From: Metopolophium dirhodum
Lineage: Eukaryota > Arthropoda > Insecta > Hemiptera > Aphididae
DNA: 64,000 bases
Direction: 5' to 3'
Assembly: GCF_019925205.1 (NCBI RefSeq)
Contig: NC_083561.1
Coordinates: 3,967,217-4,031,216, forward strand
Both the position numbers and the translations under genes were made by a program. This document shows positions 47,551 to 61,965 of the stretch, piece after piece (position 1 is the stretch's first letter; every line of letters begins with the position of its first letter). Below the pieces are notes generated by a model, which was given only the letters and a program-made list of their open reading frames with translations, was not told where the DNA came from and did not search any database.

Positions 47551-50500
47551 ATTATATTATTAATAAAAAAAAAATAAATATATACTAATAGTACCAAAAA
47601 TAATATGCATACAATTAGCTTTATAGTCACAAGATACCTACTAAATAACAATTTAATCCAACAAATTTTTTAGAGATGTTAATCGAAATTAATTTTAATA
47701 CAATTTATTACATAAATCAGATTTTGTATTTATATAATATTTTAAACAATGACGAAAACGGGAGATACTGTGGAAGGGTACTATACATAATCAAATGATC
47801 CAATACGGATTTATAATAACGAATTACCTGCATTTCTTGGACATATAGAAATCCTGATAAAGATTGTTGGGACACGTTCTAGTCTGAACACCATAGAGTC
47901 TAGTCACCCTAGCTTATATATTATCACATTTGACTACTAAGCGAATAGAGAAAACACTTGTTGAGCTATTATATAAAGATGTCATATTATGAATATTTTG
48001 TTGGCGTTCCTAGTGTTACAATAAAAATGAATAAACAACAAAACCATTATATCTATGACTTATTTTTATTTTTCATATTTTCTTCTTTTCTCTCAGAATT
48101 TAAAAACGACTAACAAAGGTTTCATCATAACCTGGTTGAGTATTTTAATATATTATAGACATATATGCATACTTCCTCATTAATTTTGTTGATTTTGGTG
48201 ACACAAAATTAGGTACTCAATAATAATTAATAATAATTATTATTATTCTTTAAACTACATGTATCCTGTTAACTAGATAATATTACAACCATACCTTGTA
48301 TCTATAGTCTTAAATTAGTGGGTAAAAAAATGTAGATGTATGTCACAATAAAATAAAACATTTTCTAAATAACAATGATCTTCCAATTTCCATAAAACTG
48401 AAGGTTATTTTGCTCTTGAATAAAAAAAAAATGTAGATATTTATATTTAAGTCTAATACCGTATACATAGATAATTATAGTGGTTAAACATGAGTCATAA
48501 TTAAGTATCAGTAAACAAATTACACATCCAAATGCTTATCAACCAAGATATCTTTTGATATTATTAGGTGTTCACTTTAGAGTATTGATACGCACTAGAC
48601 TATATCAATGCGTTTAAATACATTAACGGTAAACCTGTAATAAGATAAATCAGAAAGTAATTGATTTAAGTCGAATGCTTTTTCTGGAATATTTAACCAA
48701 CTATAAAATAAATTTTAAGTATTTTTACATTTTTTCCGACAGTCAAACACATTCCATCAGATAATTTGATGTACGAAATAAAAAGAGTATTTCTAGTAGA
48801 CCTGCGTTTGCATATGTATAATATATATATATATACGCTTGTGTATATATACATTACACACACATATACATTATACATCAATATGGAACATGTAGCAGCT
48901 GAACGAATAAACAAAAAAAGGTACCTAGACATTTATACCCTTTACAATATATAACAATTCACTGAGATTCTGTAGTTTCGGGTTTAGGGTGTTTTTTTTT
49001 ACAGTGCTCTCACCAACTGTACGGGCTACCTATTACAAAATGCATGATAGCTATACACCTACGTTACTGTACTCCATTTTTATTACTTGCATGACATTCA
49101 GCGCACCTAAATATACAGAAGTTAAAAAAACCCGTCGAAATACATCTTGGACAATTTTTACTATTTATAAAGCATTAAAGGAACCATTGCATTCATTTAG
49201 GAATGTAATAATACATTTGAATTAAAAAGTTATGTGATAAACCATGGTATTAGACAGTCAGGTTAGGTTACATAAAAATCGTAAATCATAAAAAAAAAAA
49301 AAATAAGAACACATCATTTACTATAGTATAATATAGGCATAAAAAGGTAATTTACTACCTACATAATATATAGTTTTTGAGACACAATAGCCAAATTTAT
49401 TGTCGTATAAGTCACAATAAAATAAAATAAAGATCTTACTTAGAGAATAAACCCTCTCTCCCTATTGTAAAAAAAAATCTGGCTATACGATTGAAATTGA
49501 TTTTTTACATTAATTTGAATAGTGCGAGAAACATAAATGTTTGAATCAAATAGCTTTTTTCCATCACTCCACTCACACTAGGATTGTCTAGGTTTATCAA
49601 ACTGATTTATTAAAATATAAGTTAAAATCGTATATTCTTATACAATAGGTAGGAAAACATTGATTTGTATAGTTCAATTAAAAAATATGTATGTGAAATG
49701 TGCACGTAAAATGTTGTATCGTACACGTTGTTTTATTATTATTATATTTTATTATTATAATACAAGTTCTTATTATTGAGTCACGAACCGCCTATTTATT
49801 AAGTTACATATTTTACTCAGAGGCACGTTTTTGAAGCCCATACTTTTGTGAATATTATTATATTACGTATGTATGAACTTATAATTCGTTAAATTCGATT
49901 ATTTCGATTATAATATATATAGATAAAGATACCCGTTCTCTAACTAGAGTTAATCAGTAAAATATTATTTAGTATGCTAATATGTTATCACATAAATTAG
50001 ATTTATAAAACGTTTGAATTATGAAATACATACCAATTAATGATTTATCCAAGTCTTAGATAATAATGTTTTCCAGACGGATACCTAATTTTTATTACTT
50101 ACTTTTAAATCTAATAAACAAGCAAATAACATTTTCATAGTTAAAACAAGAATAATAATAAAATAATAAATGATGTCATACAGTTTAATTTATAAATATA
50201 AAAAAATATATAATTATTTATTTTATATTATTATATATATTATATAAAAAAAAATGTTTTATTATGATAGGATTATCAACTCCAAAGAAGCACTACATTG
50301 TCAGGTTACATTACATTTTTTTTTAGGTTTATATAATATAATCCTCAAGAATCATGAAGTGACATTTTTCAATTCTAGACATGACGTTCCATTAAAAAAA
50401 AAAAATCGTCAATAATAGTAAACCCATTTAACTTTATTAAAATATTTTTGATGTTAAGGTATTGTATTCCATATTGCATATTATATAAAACAATTTAAAT

Positions 50501-52692
50501 ATAAAACTTACATAGGTTAAAAACAATATGTTGGATTTATTTTATTGAACGCTTTGCATATAATATATTTAAACCGATGAGGAATAATAACATTTAATTA
50601 TTTACTTAAAGGTTTGTACCTATATAAAATTACATTTATATTTACAAAACTGGTATTTTATAATATAAAAATAAAATATATTAACTTCAATACAGAATTC
50701 CGTTTCCCATCGTATCGTTCAGTTTTCAAATTCAGAAAGTGGGTAGCTAACTATAATCGGTGTTATTATAGTAAAATGTCTATGGAAATGCAAAAATATA
50801 GTATACTTCAATAAATTAATTTTAAGATATGTATTTGATAATAATTTATTTAATAAAAAAATTGATTAATTTACATTTAAATTGTTTCATAAAAAGATTT
50901 TATTGCGCTTTAAATTATACAATTGTATTCATAAAGAGTTGAGCTGACCAATTATTTAATTTAATTTTCTCAAGTGACATCTTAAACCCAAAGTTGTAGT
51001 TAGAACAAAAAAGAAGAAAGACCCAGCATTTAAATTCCATTAAGATATAATATCTCTGGTGAGCATTATAACAGTTTTTTCCTAAGTACATTCAAAATAT
51101 TCAAACGAATTGAAATTTAAATATAATTTCTATATTTATTTTTTAAATCATAATAATGGTAAAAAGTAATAGGAAAAGTTTTGGATGATAATATTAAAAG
51201 TAGCAAGGAAAGTAATCAACCAGTCCATATTTGCATATTACTTATAAAAAATATATAAAATTTAATTCCAAGTTTTCAATTTTAAAAATACATTTTTCGA
51301 TTTTCCCCACTTTGTTTTTAAACTTAATACTTTTATTTAAAAATATGTACTGATAACAATGAAGACTAATGTAATCATTCAAAAATTAAAATAAAACAAT
51401 GCGAAATTGTATTCCAGTGAATAATAATAAAAATATAATATTATACAAACTAATTTTGGTGTACAATCATTATTAATTATTGTTGTTGTAATATCTTATT
51501 TTTACCAAAATAGTAAAATAATTGTATTTTTTATGTTTATTATTTTGGTTCGGTTTTTTTTTTTTTATCAATTATAGTAAAAATAAATTTTTGAATCCTC
51601 GTCGTAAGCGAAAAATTAAATCTATAAATGCGCAATTTCCGTTACGGAAAACAATATGCCTCATTGAGTAAGGATATAGATAACGCTAAGTTGTAAATAA
51701 CAGTAAGTTGACTTGAAAAATAAATTAGTACGTACGCACGATGGGTAAGTTATATTTTTAAATGGTATTTAATGTGATGTGAAGGACGAGACATGACGAT
51801 GTATTCTGACAAATGATAAGTATGCGGTTGCGTTTATATTAATAATATAAAAGCCAAAACATATTAACACTAAAACACTGCAGTAATTCACTTAAAAATG
51901 TTTCATGGGCCTTTAATAAAAACCGTAATTTATACGAGATAATAATTTATTATACAGTCGCGAAAATGGCCAGATTTATATCGAATATATTTAATGTGAA
52001 ACTTTAATGTATACGACTGGATTTACTAGAAAAATTATATTTTAATACGTAGTACCTTTGGGGTATATGTAACCAAAAGATATTCTATAAGCCGAACGAT
52101 AACTGGAAAGCTTTTAAAAGATTACAATAAAAAATATTTATATTTAATTCTTAAAATCAACTAAATTGTATTCAATATTATTGTATATAATATAATGTGA
52201 AAACTTGATTTTAACTGTTACCATAATGTTAAAATAAGCCAAACGTCGTTTTTTAGTTAAAAAATATGTTGGTACACCGAATAACAAATTTGCTAAAAGT
52301 TACATAAAATAAGAAAATACCAGACGTTATGTCCACAAACAATAATGTCGTTCTTACATTATGTTCACTTTAAACATGTCAACACTATCATCAAATGCCG
52401 AACGAATATTATTTCAACAAATACTAAAACCCAAACTGTTAATTACAATTATTTTTTAATATATTAGATAGGTATTTTTTGTAGATTTAATATATATTTT
52501 GTATTTATTCTTCTTTTATTTATAAATTGAATTGGAAAAATATTATATTTTATTAGTTTTACTGCTGAATAATATTCTAATATTTCTTTAGCTGATGTAT
52601 GCAGAAATGTTCAATAGCCTAGAGTAAATTAAGAGATAATGAATTTAATACAAGGAAATATTTGTAATAGTCTGTATGTCAAATTATTGTAC
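47551..52692. other. AT-rich stretch
   Basis: No gene is supported. Many T- and A-runs and TA tracts (48818-48833 among others). All frames are below 80 codons and without domains. Confidence 0.5.
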
Positions 52693-52815
52693 CAGTCCCT
52701 CTCAAAGTGGGCGTTAGCGCCCCCCAGTGGGCGTTGGCGGCCTCCAGGGGGAGGGGGGGATATAAGACCTGAAGAAATTTTAGGGGCGTTGAAGAGGACT
52801 AGAGGGGCGATAAAT
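52693..52815 (+). mobile_element. GC-rich hAT-like fragment
   Basis: It starts CAGTCCCTCTCAAAGTGGGC, resembling hAT-type termini, then holds a duplicated phrase (AGTGGGCGTT twice, 25-30 bases apart) and the G-run GGGGGAGGGGGGG. No right end was found. Confidence 0.35.
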
Positions 52816-55800
52816 GAATAAAAAATCGAAAAAATATGTTCTTCTTAAAGTTAAAAATAAAATAAAATACCTACAACATGTCCACATAATTCCACTTACG
52901 TCTGTTTTTAAGTAAATTCAAGCTTCAAATTAAAAATCGTATTAAAGAGCATCAGTTTATCCTTCATATTAGATACGTTTTTATTTAATTTTAATAAAAA
53001 ATACTTTTAAATATCATAAAGTATGTGTTTTAATTCTATTTGTATAGTTCACATTAAACACGGAAGTTTGAATTCAGATATAAGATATAGGTATGGTGTA
53101 TTTAAATATAACAATTAAAATAACTAGGTACCTACCACAGATGGTAAGCTTAAAAAAATTTAGGGGGCTTTAGAATATTAATGATTCTGTAAGTGGGTTC
53201 ATTCAATGCATGGATATGATAGTTTGTTGACAAATAATGTAGATATCTGGAAACAAATTTTTCGTACATAACTCTGAGAACATTTTTAAATTTTCATGTC
53301 TTACAGTTTTTTTCAGTTAAGTAATTTTTACGCCCAATAAAATATGACATCATGCCAAAACTAATATTCTAAAATATTATTGGTCCTTTACAGAAGTATA
53401 AAGATGTATTATATTATTAAATGCGTCACGTTGCATTTTTTTTTATATAATATAATCGTTTCGTCTGATCAAAGAATGTCAACGAAGCAGGTTTCATTTC
53501 TTTTTATAAATTTAGTCACGTGGGTGGAGACATTTCAACTCTTTCCTCAAGTTCTCAACCACACGCGTCTACCCATCATCTTACATTACTGAACCATCCA
53601 TATATAAATATATATATATATATATTCGACAACGGCAATCGATATATACTACGCACACTCACATACATATTACAATAAATATTTATATATATACTCGTCT
53701 GTATTAGGACGAAATTAATCGATTGACATCCGTAGTGGTGGTATAATAGTTGAATTATTATATATTATTATGGTGGGAGGGAAGCCTTTCGTATTCGTCG
53801 AAATATCGAATAATACGCGTTCGAGGAGGACCGAGAGGGGACTGAGATATTGTCGGTCGAAGACGATGGCATTTTAATGCGGACGAGGCATATTTTCCAA
53901 TCCCACCGGCATTATTAAAATTTGGAATAGACCAACCCTGCTCTGACGTCTGCCACGATGATACTCGACAAACCCTAAGCACATAATCGAGTTTAGCTTC
54001 ATATCCTCTTATTTTTTTTTTTTTTTTTTTAATAAAGTTCGACATTCCATACCTTTCTTCGCGTGGATCGTTTATTAAAAGACATTTATCCTCACACGTC
54101 ATTATACTATTATAGAGTATGACGAGCCAAACGCGTACAAGAATCTACCGAAGCAATACGTTTATAATAATGCTTTGAATATTATAATAATGCTAGTTTA
54201 AATAGAGTTTTTTTTTTATTTTTATAATATTCGTAACACTGCGCGTCTTGAGATCAAATATATTAATACGCTAGATAGCTAGCATTGATTATGAGTAACA
54301 ATAAAATAGAGTTTGATGATTTCGAGTATGTAGTAAAATCAACGAAAAACGAAAAACACGTAAGAAAGATCGCAAAACATGGCAACATTTAATTGGAATA
54401 ATTAGACATTTTACGGTCATAACTCATAATAAAATGCTGATGTGAGTAATTTGTGTAAATTCCAAATTCTGTGTTGGTACCTATTGCAGTTATTTTATTT
54501 TTGGTTGCAGAAAAATTACAGAATGTTGATTTCGTATATGAGTATACGACGCCGATTTGGCGGATGTTTCTTTGCACACATAATAGATTATTGTTGACAT
54601 ACAAATAAATTAAATATTACATATCATACTATTTTACTCCCAGAACCGCTGTATTTAAAAGAACATTGCTTCGTGTTATAATAATGTACGAAAAGTCACA
54701 TAACTTTAAGATCGATATTCAACTCTCTGTGAAACAATAATGATAGAACGGTACGTTTTTTGTACAAAAATATTACCGATAAGATGTTAGATGTTACTCC
54801 TAACTCTTAAGTCCTAAGTCCTTTATAGTATATTATTAGAAATTTAAAAATTGGTTTTAAACAAGTTTTGCTGCATTACTTTTTAAATCAAACCAATTAA
54901 ATCTAGTTTAATAGACAAGACGTTATATTATACTATTATTATAGTTACACGAAATTATTTATTTTATCCAGCTTGTATATATTCGAACCGAGGTTATACC
55001 ATTCAATTTATACCCAACCATCTTTGTACCAACAGAAACTCATTTGTCTTTTCTCGGTTAAACTTTTAGTATGCTTTTCAAATTTTCCGCTAACCTTGTT
55101 TATTCTCATTTGTGTACATTCAAATTATTTATTCATCTAATTTAATAATTATAATACGAATACCTACACAACAATAACATAAGCGTATGATTTTACACAT
55201 AAGGACTAAAATACTAACTGATTACAACATTGATTTTAAATGCATTAATAAAAGTGTCAATATTTGACGTAATAATTACATAACATTCAAGGATGAATTA
55301 ATTTTTTTCCCAAATAGAGCACTCATATAATATATTTAGTGATTATCTATGGGAACACCAACATTCGTTGAAATGTTAAAACATATCAATAGGTAAATAA
55401 TATGGTAAATTTATATAATATTATATACTTGGATAAGAATGGTAGACCCGGTTGTATACTAGTAAAATTAGTTATAAATAGTATTGACATCCCGAATATA
55501 TTATACTACTTAACTACACATTAACAATATAAATAATATATTATGTGCATAAAGGTCCCCCTAGTTTAATAATGAGGCGAGTTGCAGTTAAATTTACAAT
55601 ACGAATTATATTGGGCTATAAATTATTTGGAGAATGCGAACCTAATAAGTTGATTTCCGACAAAAGATTATACAAGCAACAAAATGACCTTCGGGATTTG
55701 GCTGATGGATTTTCCACGCGGAAAACGTAAAACTGTTAACAACCGTATGGTTATTAAATTAGCTCAAAGCTTTAAGCTATTTCAAACATTTGTTTTTATT

Positions 55801-56171
55801 TTAAATATAACCACTCACAGTGTGTAAAATGTATTTACAATGATTTTCTGGTAATTATACAATTTTATATGATAAAAATAATATTAATATTGAAATATCA
55901 ACAACAATTATTTATAAATATTTATTAATAATTAGCCTTTAAAAATGTACAGATAACATAATATGATTATAAATTAAAAACGAATAGCTATCATCGTCAA
56001 AATAATTGATTTTATGAATTCTATTAAAGTATAGCTGGAGGGGTGCTATAAAATGTCGAGAGTATAAAAATATACTATACATATTATATTATTTTGACTC
56101 CATTGATGCACCTTATCATTATTCATTAGATACTGTTTAATCGATGGATGGTTCATTAAATAATAAATATA
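52816..56171. other. AT-rich stretch with one less AT-rich island
   Basis: No gene is assured. Positions 53780-54010 are richer in GC and carry a minus-strand frame (53758-54102) with a normal-looking 85-residue stretch, including SSWQTSEQGWSIPNF. No domain is recognised, and a T-run (54010-54030 on the plus strand) precedes it where an acceptor could be. It may be an unrecognised exon. Confidence 0.35.
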
Positions 56172-56606
56172 AAAAAGGTGGGCAATTGGGTGTCGCTCTG
56201 CTGTACAGAAGGTTACAAATGGGTCACTATAATGGATGGTGTTAAATTTGAATTCAATGATATAATATCATTGTATAAGAAAAACGATTCTGAGCGAAAA
56301 CGGTCAGTCAACCTATGATATTACTGAGTATATTTGATATCAATTTTGTGGAAAGCCGATTTTGCGTAAAAATTCCCGTTTTTCCTTAATTTTTAGGTTG
56401 TTTTTCCAGGCGCTTTTGAAAACTATTGAGAATTTAAAAATTTGACCTCCCGAAGCACCAACTAGATTCACTTTCCCACTTTCCCATCGAACAAGATACT
56501 GTTGAAGAAAATCGAAGCAGTTTTACTGCCCCAAATCGTGACACAAAAAAAAAATCGCACATCACTATAAAACCAATACCTTCATCGTTCCATTTAGAAT
56601 CTAAAA
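56172..56606 (+). repeat. Dispersed repeat family, copy D (short form)
   Basis: 435 bp with the full left block (TGTCGCTCTGCTGTACAGAA, palindrome at 56255-56273, ACGATTCTGAGCG) joined directly to the right block (GCGTAAAAATTCCCGTTTTTC to TTAGAATCTAAAA). It lacks the tandem interior of copies A-C, so it is an internal-deletion form of the same family. Confidence 0.75.
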
Positions 56607-57044
56607 TATAAAAATATTAATTTTATTATTTTGAGATTTTGGGAAAGTCTTCTATACAATATAGTAACACAATAATTTAATGATTAACGAGCATTAACCA
56701 TGAATTATTTATAATCGTTTATAATAATAAGTAGAGTTAACATTGGTACACTGGTAGTTAAAGTTTTTGAGTAAAAAACCATTCGTAAAAAAAATTAATA
56801 TCATACAATACAATTTTTCGCCAAAACGGTATCGGCACGTATACAAAAACTTTATTGTATTTTCCTCCTCACCGATGCACACCTATATCATGAAGCTGGG
56901 ATACTAAGTAGGTAGAAAGAAAAGTAAGTAGGTAATTAACAATAAGCAAAATTAAAAGTTTCATTTCCAGGGAATAACGTAAAAGTTTTTATGTGTAACG
57001 TTTGTAATAATAAATTATGTAGTACGGTTATTGGTATACAGAGT

Positions 57045-57267
57045 GATTTTTTTAACTGTAAACATTTACTACCTGCATATTTCAAATATCAATAAGTATT
57101 AATGTTTTGAAATTTTTTTTTCCAAATAATTTGTAGTTTATGACAAGAAATCATTTTAAGTAGAAATGTAAGCTAAACGTGATCCGATGAGCATAAAATT
57201 TGTTATGCTACACACTTATAAGACGGAGACAACAAATGCCTGTGTAGCGTCCTCTTAAGAGAATGAC
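57045..57267. mobile_element. Partial foldback/MITE relative
   Basis: It begins CAGAGTGATTTTTTTAAC, like a mariner-type end. Positions 57171-57261 match the outer right arm of the foldback at 45459-45549, including AGACGGAGACAACAAATG and CCTCTTAAGAG. Only one arm is present. Confidence 0.45.
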
Positions 57268-60200
57268 AGCTTCGTTTTTAATTTCATATTCTAACTCAGA
57301 ATATTTTTCTAAGAAATTCATGACGTAAACAAATTTAGAACGAGTAATTAGCGCTCACGTTGTAGTGGATCAATTTTTGCGGAGCACCCCTGTACCACAC
57401 CACTCCACACATCAACATTTTATATACTTATACGTCTGTAGTTACAACGAACTAACTACTAGTTTGAAATTTATTTCTTATTCATCGAAATTCTTAGAAA
57501 AATATTTTCCTTCAAAATATTAAATTAAAAAAGTATGATATCATACACACAAGGAAACAAACAAAAAAAAAAAAATATGAGAGTAAAAAACGTAAAAATA
57601 TAATTTTTTTTTTAACAATTTGGTTTTGTGATGAATTTAGATAATGTGGAAAAATATTTTCAATAACGTTAATGCTGTTCAAGATAATGAGTGTTTATGG
57701 TTGAAAACAATTTCTCTATGTGTATAATACCGTTCTATAATAATAGTAATGATAATTACAATAAAAGCCACAGTATATAGGTAGAGAGGTACCCAGGGTA
57801 CAACAATGATGTATAATATCATCAAACAAAAATAACGATTATGCGAAAAAGGTGGCTTTCATACACGGGCATGTACTATTATATGTATCTCGCATTATAA
57901 TATTAACATTTCCGTGCTGTCGGTGGAGTAGTAACGGTATGTTAACGAGAAGGTCTCCCCTTCAAAGAACCAAAATTAAATGTTTATTTTTCATAACAAC
58001 AATGATTGATCATAATTTTATAACAATCGTTGGAATTGATCGGTCATGTGATACCATGGACTTTGATATACCTATTAGTCGGTGATTGCTACTTATAAAT
58101 ATTATCAACAAGTTGACGTCGAGTCTTTTCATCACCTATTGATACAGGTGTCTAATACTTTATATTACAAGTTTTTGGTCACTGCATCAGTTATGCATTT
58201 CATTTTCGGTATATGTATAATACGTATTACAATTCAGACTTTTCAATATTCTTAAAAATGCCGAGTCATTTTGTTTAATATTTTAAAGAAAACAACGATG
58301 ACTTTTCAAAAATTAATAATCTAAACATGTGTAAATAAAACCATATAAACACAGTTGAAGATAAAAAAAAAAAGCAATGATAAATAAAACAAGTAATTTT
58401 ACCTATATAATTTAACTTCTAATGCTTAATAATTATGGATATCATATTATATTGTACGTAATATAATATAATTGTAATTCATTTTGATCATAAATTAAAA
58501 TGTTGAACATTAACAACGCTTCTCCCTGGAAAAATAGTGTCTTCGCCACTGTGTGCTGTTTCCACTTTTGAGCACACTTCATAATTTTCTTTTTATTAAG
58601 AAAACGATAACTCCTGAGCTGGCCAAAAACACTGGCGTAACGACGACATTATGAACAGCCAGCTAATAAAATAAAGTGAACAACCGACATCGTTAATTAA
58701 TTATGTACGCTGTATACATTAGTATTGTTCTCGGTTAATTTTGTCATCGTGAATTATTTGAATTGCACAACGAATTGTATTTGATATTTCTATGATACTA
58801 AAGTATAGCACATTATGGTACCGGATAAATTTAAATTAATTTAGTATAAACACTTTCAGCATGTATATCGTACTACTAACACCAAAATCAATCAAATATA
58901 GTGTTTATAACTATGCACTATTTGTAATTGGTTTTTTTCTTAATGTTATTAGCATCCAACAAAAAGTTATTATAGCTCAACAATTAATATTCATAAAATA
59001 CAGGTAATAAAGTATATATATTATAATACCTTGAGAACATAATTTAAATGACACAGTATTAAAAAGTGTGATATTAGAATGAATATAAAATCATCGACCA
59101 TCAATAAACTGATACAGTAATATAATAATCTAACGACGTATGATAATAATTGAAGAACTAAAATAGACATATATAATGTAATATAGTGGTGATGGGGCTT
59201 ATTAGTTTTGTTAATTATGTTAATTAAATCAGAAATAAATGTCCAATAGCGATGTATCGTTTGTAAATTTATCGGGTGTTTTTGTCATGTTAGATTCGGG
59301 AGCGATGTAAGTTCAAAAAGAGAAACTGTGGCCACATAGTGGTTTTTGTCAGGAACGATAATATGTGTTGTAAGTTTTTTGGTGCTAGTGAGAATAATAT
59401 ATTAATTAGGTATTGTACTTAAAATCTATGTTATAGCTGGAAGTTTGATCACCCCCGCATAGGCCACACCATGGCTGGCTGCTTTTGTCTTTTGGACATA
59501 GGTCTAAAAATTGAACCTCCTCGTACTGTACACAGCGGGAACATTATGACAGTAATTAGAGGTGTGTCTATAGCTCGAAAATGGTGACACTGTGGTGGAT
59601 CTCTCAAGGTTTTATAAGGTAATTGTTATACTTTTATCGTTGTGTGCAGTATAAACGATGTGTTTAGGATATCCTTGTTTTTATTATTAGCTCCGAGGTG
59701 AACAGAAAAAAGAGGTAGTGGGTGACCTTTTTTTTTGAAAGTTTATAACGCGTTGAGCAGAGATCAACTTTAAAGCCTCCGTTATATCGGTGAAAGCAGT
59801 GTGGTGAATTATTGATCTTATAATAACCTTATAGAGCGTAATGCTTATGTAAGTAATGTGTCACAACTCACATTTGAGTTTACTACCTGATATATGACAA
59901 CCGATGGTATATAGTTAATAACACCATAGTTTAAGAGTTTGTGAGGACAAAATAATAATCATACTTAAAGACGTCCACTTACATATTGTGAGACCGTTAC
60001 TACAAGTGAGTTAAACTAACGTGATTTTTAAAGCAATCAAGTAAGTTTTTTTAACAAAGATAAGTGAAGCAATGCAGAGCTTGACAATTTGCTTGATAGG
60101 AATGTGTTGATCCATATCAACCGATAACTTAAACGATGTGTCAGATATTTCTGCACTGCCCTATCCATAAATTACGGCTCGGCGAACCGAAATATTTTGC

Positions 60201-61386
60201 GTTTTTTTTTTTTACTATTGTGAATTGGTGAGTTAGGTTACGATGGCAGCATCTGTTTCGGTTTGGCAGCTTGATGAGACCAAAATAATTGAATTGCGGC
60301 ACACCGATTTTGGTTTGACAGCGGATTGCTGTCGTCTTGTATGATTTTCCCTTTTGGTACCCACATACCGAACTTATTGTAAGGCATGATGCATTGCAAT
60401 ATCGATAGACCTTACGAAGCAGCAGGTACGGTTAGGTAACCTAACCTAACCGCACAAAACAGACGTGTGCACTTAATGACCGATAAACCCGGCCTAATAT
60501 ACTAGTTTATGGTATTGTTTAAACCGAATTGTTGTAATAATCGAACGAATAATTTCAATTTACAATACTCAACTTTTATACTTAGTAGTTAGATACTTAG
60601 ATGATCGTACGTAATTTTACTCCAAGTGAATTTTGAACGGAAAAACACGGAGTTCTTAATTGTATTCATTAAAATAAAATAATAATTAATATTTTAAATG
60701 TTTTGGGAAAAAAAAATAATAATGATAAATTAACATGGCACAATATTTTACAATTAAATAAGCTTACAACATTTATTTAAAATGTTATTCGTGACATATA
60801 TAGTATATTTATAATTGAATGACATAATATTATTTTTATTGTTCTGAGTTGAAATTTGACTTCTCGCAGTTTTAAACTTCTGAAATTAATGATTTTTAAA
60901 GTTTTGACACTTAAATATTGTTACATTGTTTTAATTATATTTCGTTCTACAATTTTTTTTTTTTTTAAGAATAAAATATTTTTTGTTACTTTCTGGGTTT
61001 GGTCTCAGCATAAATTATATTATTATATTACTCTGAAAGGTTTTTGTTTACTGAGTTATAACGTACCTACGTATTTATGTGTATACTACACTGTTGGCAT
61101 TGTTTTCAACAATACAAAAGTAGATTTAAGGAAAATAGTTGAAAAGTATAAAAAAAAATGTACCTAAATAAATAATAGTCAATTTTAATTTATCAAAATC
61201 CATTGCTAAAAGTGAGTGATTACAAAAACAAAATTATATTATGCTCAATTAAGATTTTAAATTAAATTAAAATTAAAATTATTGATTATTCAAACGAAAA
61301 ATATACATGCTACTATATTGCATAACCGTTGCGCCGTGTTACAACATACATAGTTATTTTATTGTGGCATACTATTATAGTATAAT
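57268..61386. other. AT-rich stretch, less so at 59270-60460
   Basis: No gene is supported. Positions 59270-60460 have a more balanced composition. They hold a 23-codon frame with MLDSGAM (59239-59310) and a 33-codon frame starting MAASVSVWQLDETK (60243-60344), both possibly remnants, and a TTAGG-like cluster (60430-60453). Confidence 0.45.
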
Positions 61387-61394
61387 ATTACACG

Positions 61395-61957
61395 CAGTGT
61401 TGGGGAAAGATAACTAAAAAATCATCTGGATAAGATAACAGATAATTCATTCAAAACTTATCTAGATAAGATAAAATATAACATCAATTTTTTTATCTAT
61501 ATAAAGATAAAAATACACATACATTTATCTAGATAAAAAGATAGATAATTTTTTTATAAAATTATATTATAAATAATGTAATTTATTAGTAATTACTAAT
61601 AAATCCTTAATGTCATTACTCAACTAAAATAATATACAATATAAATTTTTAATATAACTTGGATAAAAATAAAATAACAAAATAAAACTGACAATATTTC
61701 AGTAAACATATTTTCTTTTTTCTTAACTGTAATAATATTGTAATTTGGAATCACTACTCGGTTCTCGTAAATTATTGGCTATTTCAGTATTTAAAAATAT
61801 TCTTGTTATTATATTATTTATCTAGATAAATTACCACAGATAACCATTACATTCATCTAGATGAGATAATTAGACGATTTAATTATTTTTATCTAGATAA
61901 GATAATTAAAGAAATAATTTTATCTAGGTAAAATTATCTAGATGATTCCCAACACTG
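61395..61957. mobile_element. hAT-type MITE with TTATCTAGATAA array
   Basis: The element is 563 bp, starts CAGTGTTGGGGAA and ends TTCCCAACACTG, flanked on both sides by the exact 8-bp duplication ATTACACG (61387-61394 and 61958-61965). Eight-bp duplications and CAGTG tips mark the hAT superfamily. The interior is filled with copies of TTATCTAGATAA and variants (near 61448, 61492, 61523, 61819, 61853, 61890, 61919 and 61934). It has no coding capacity, so it depends on a hAT transposase elsewhere. Confidence 0.9.
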
Positions 61958-61965
61958 ATTACACG

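Noticed and set aside
60430..60453. Interstitial telomere repeat (TTAGG/CCTAA)
   Set aside because: Only a few units, in inverted arrangement (GGTTAGGTAACCTAACC); too short to call telomeric.
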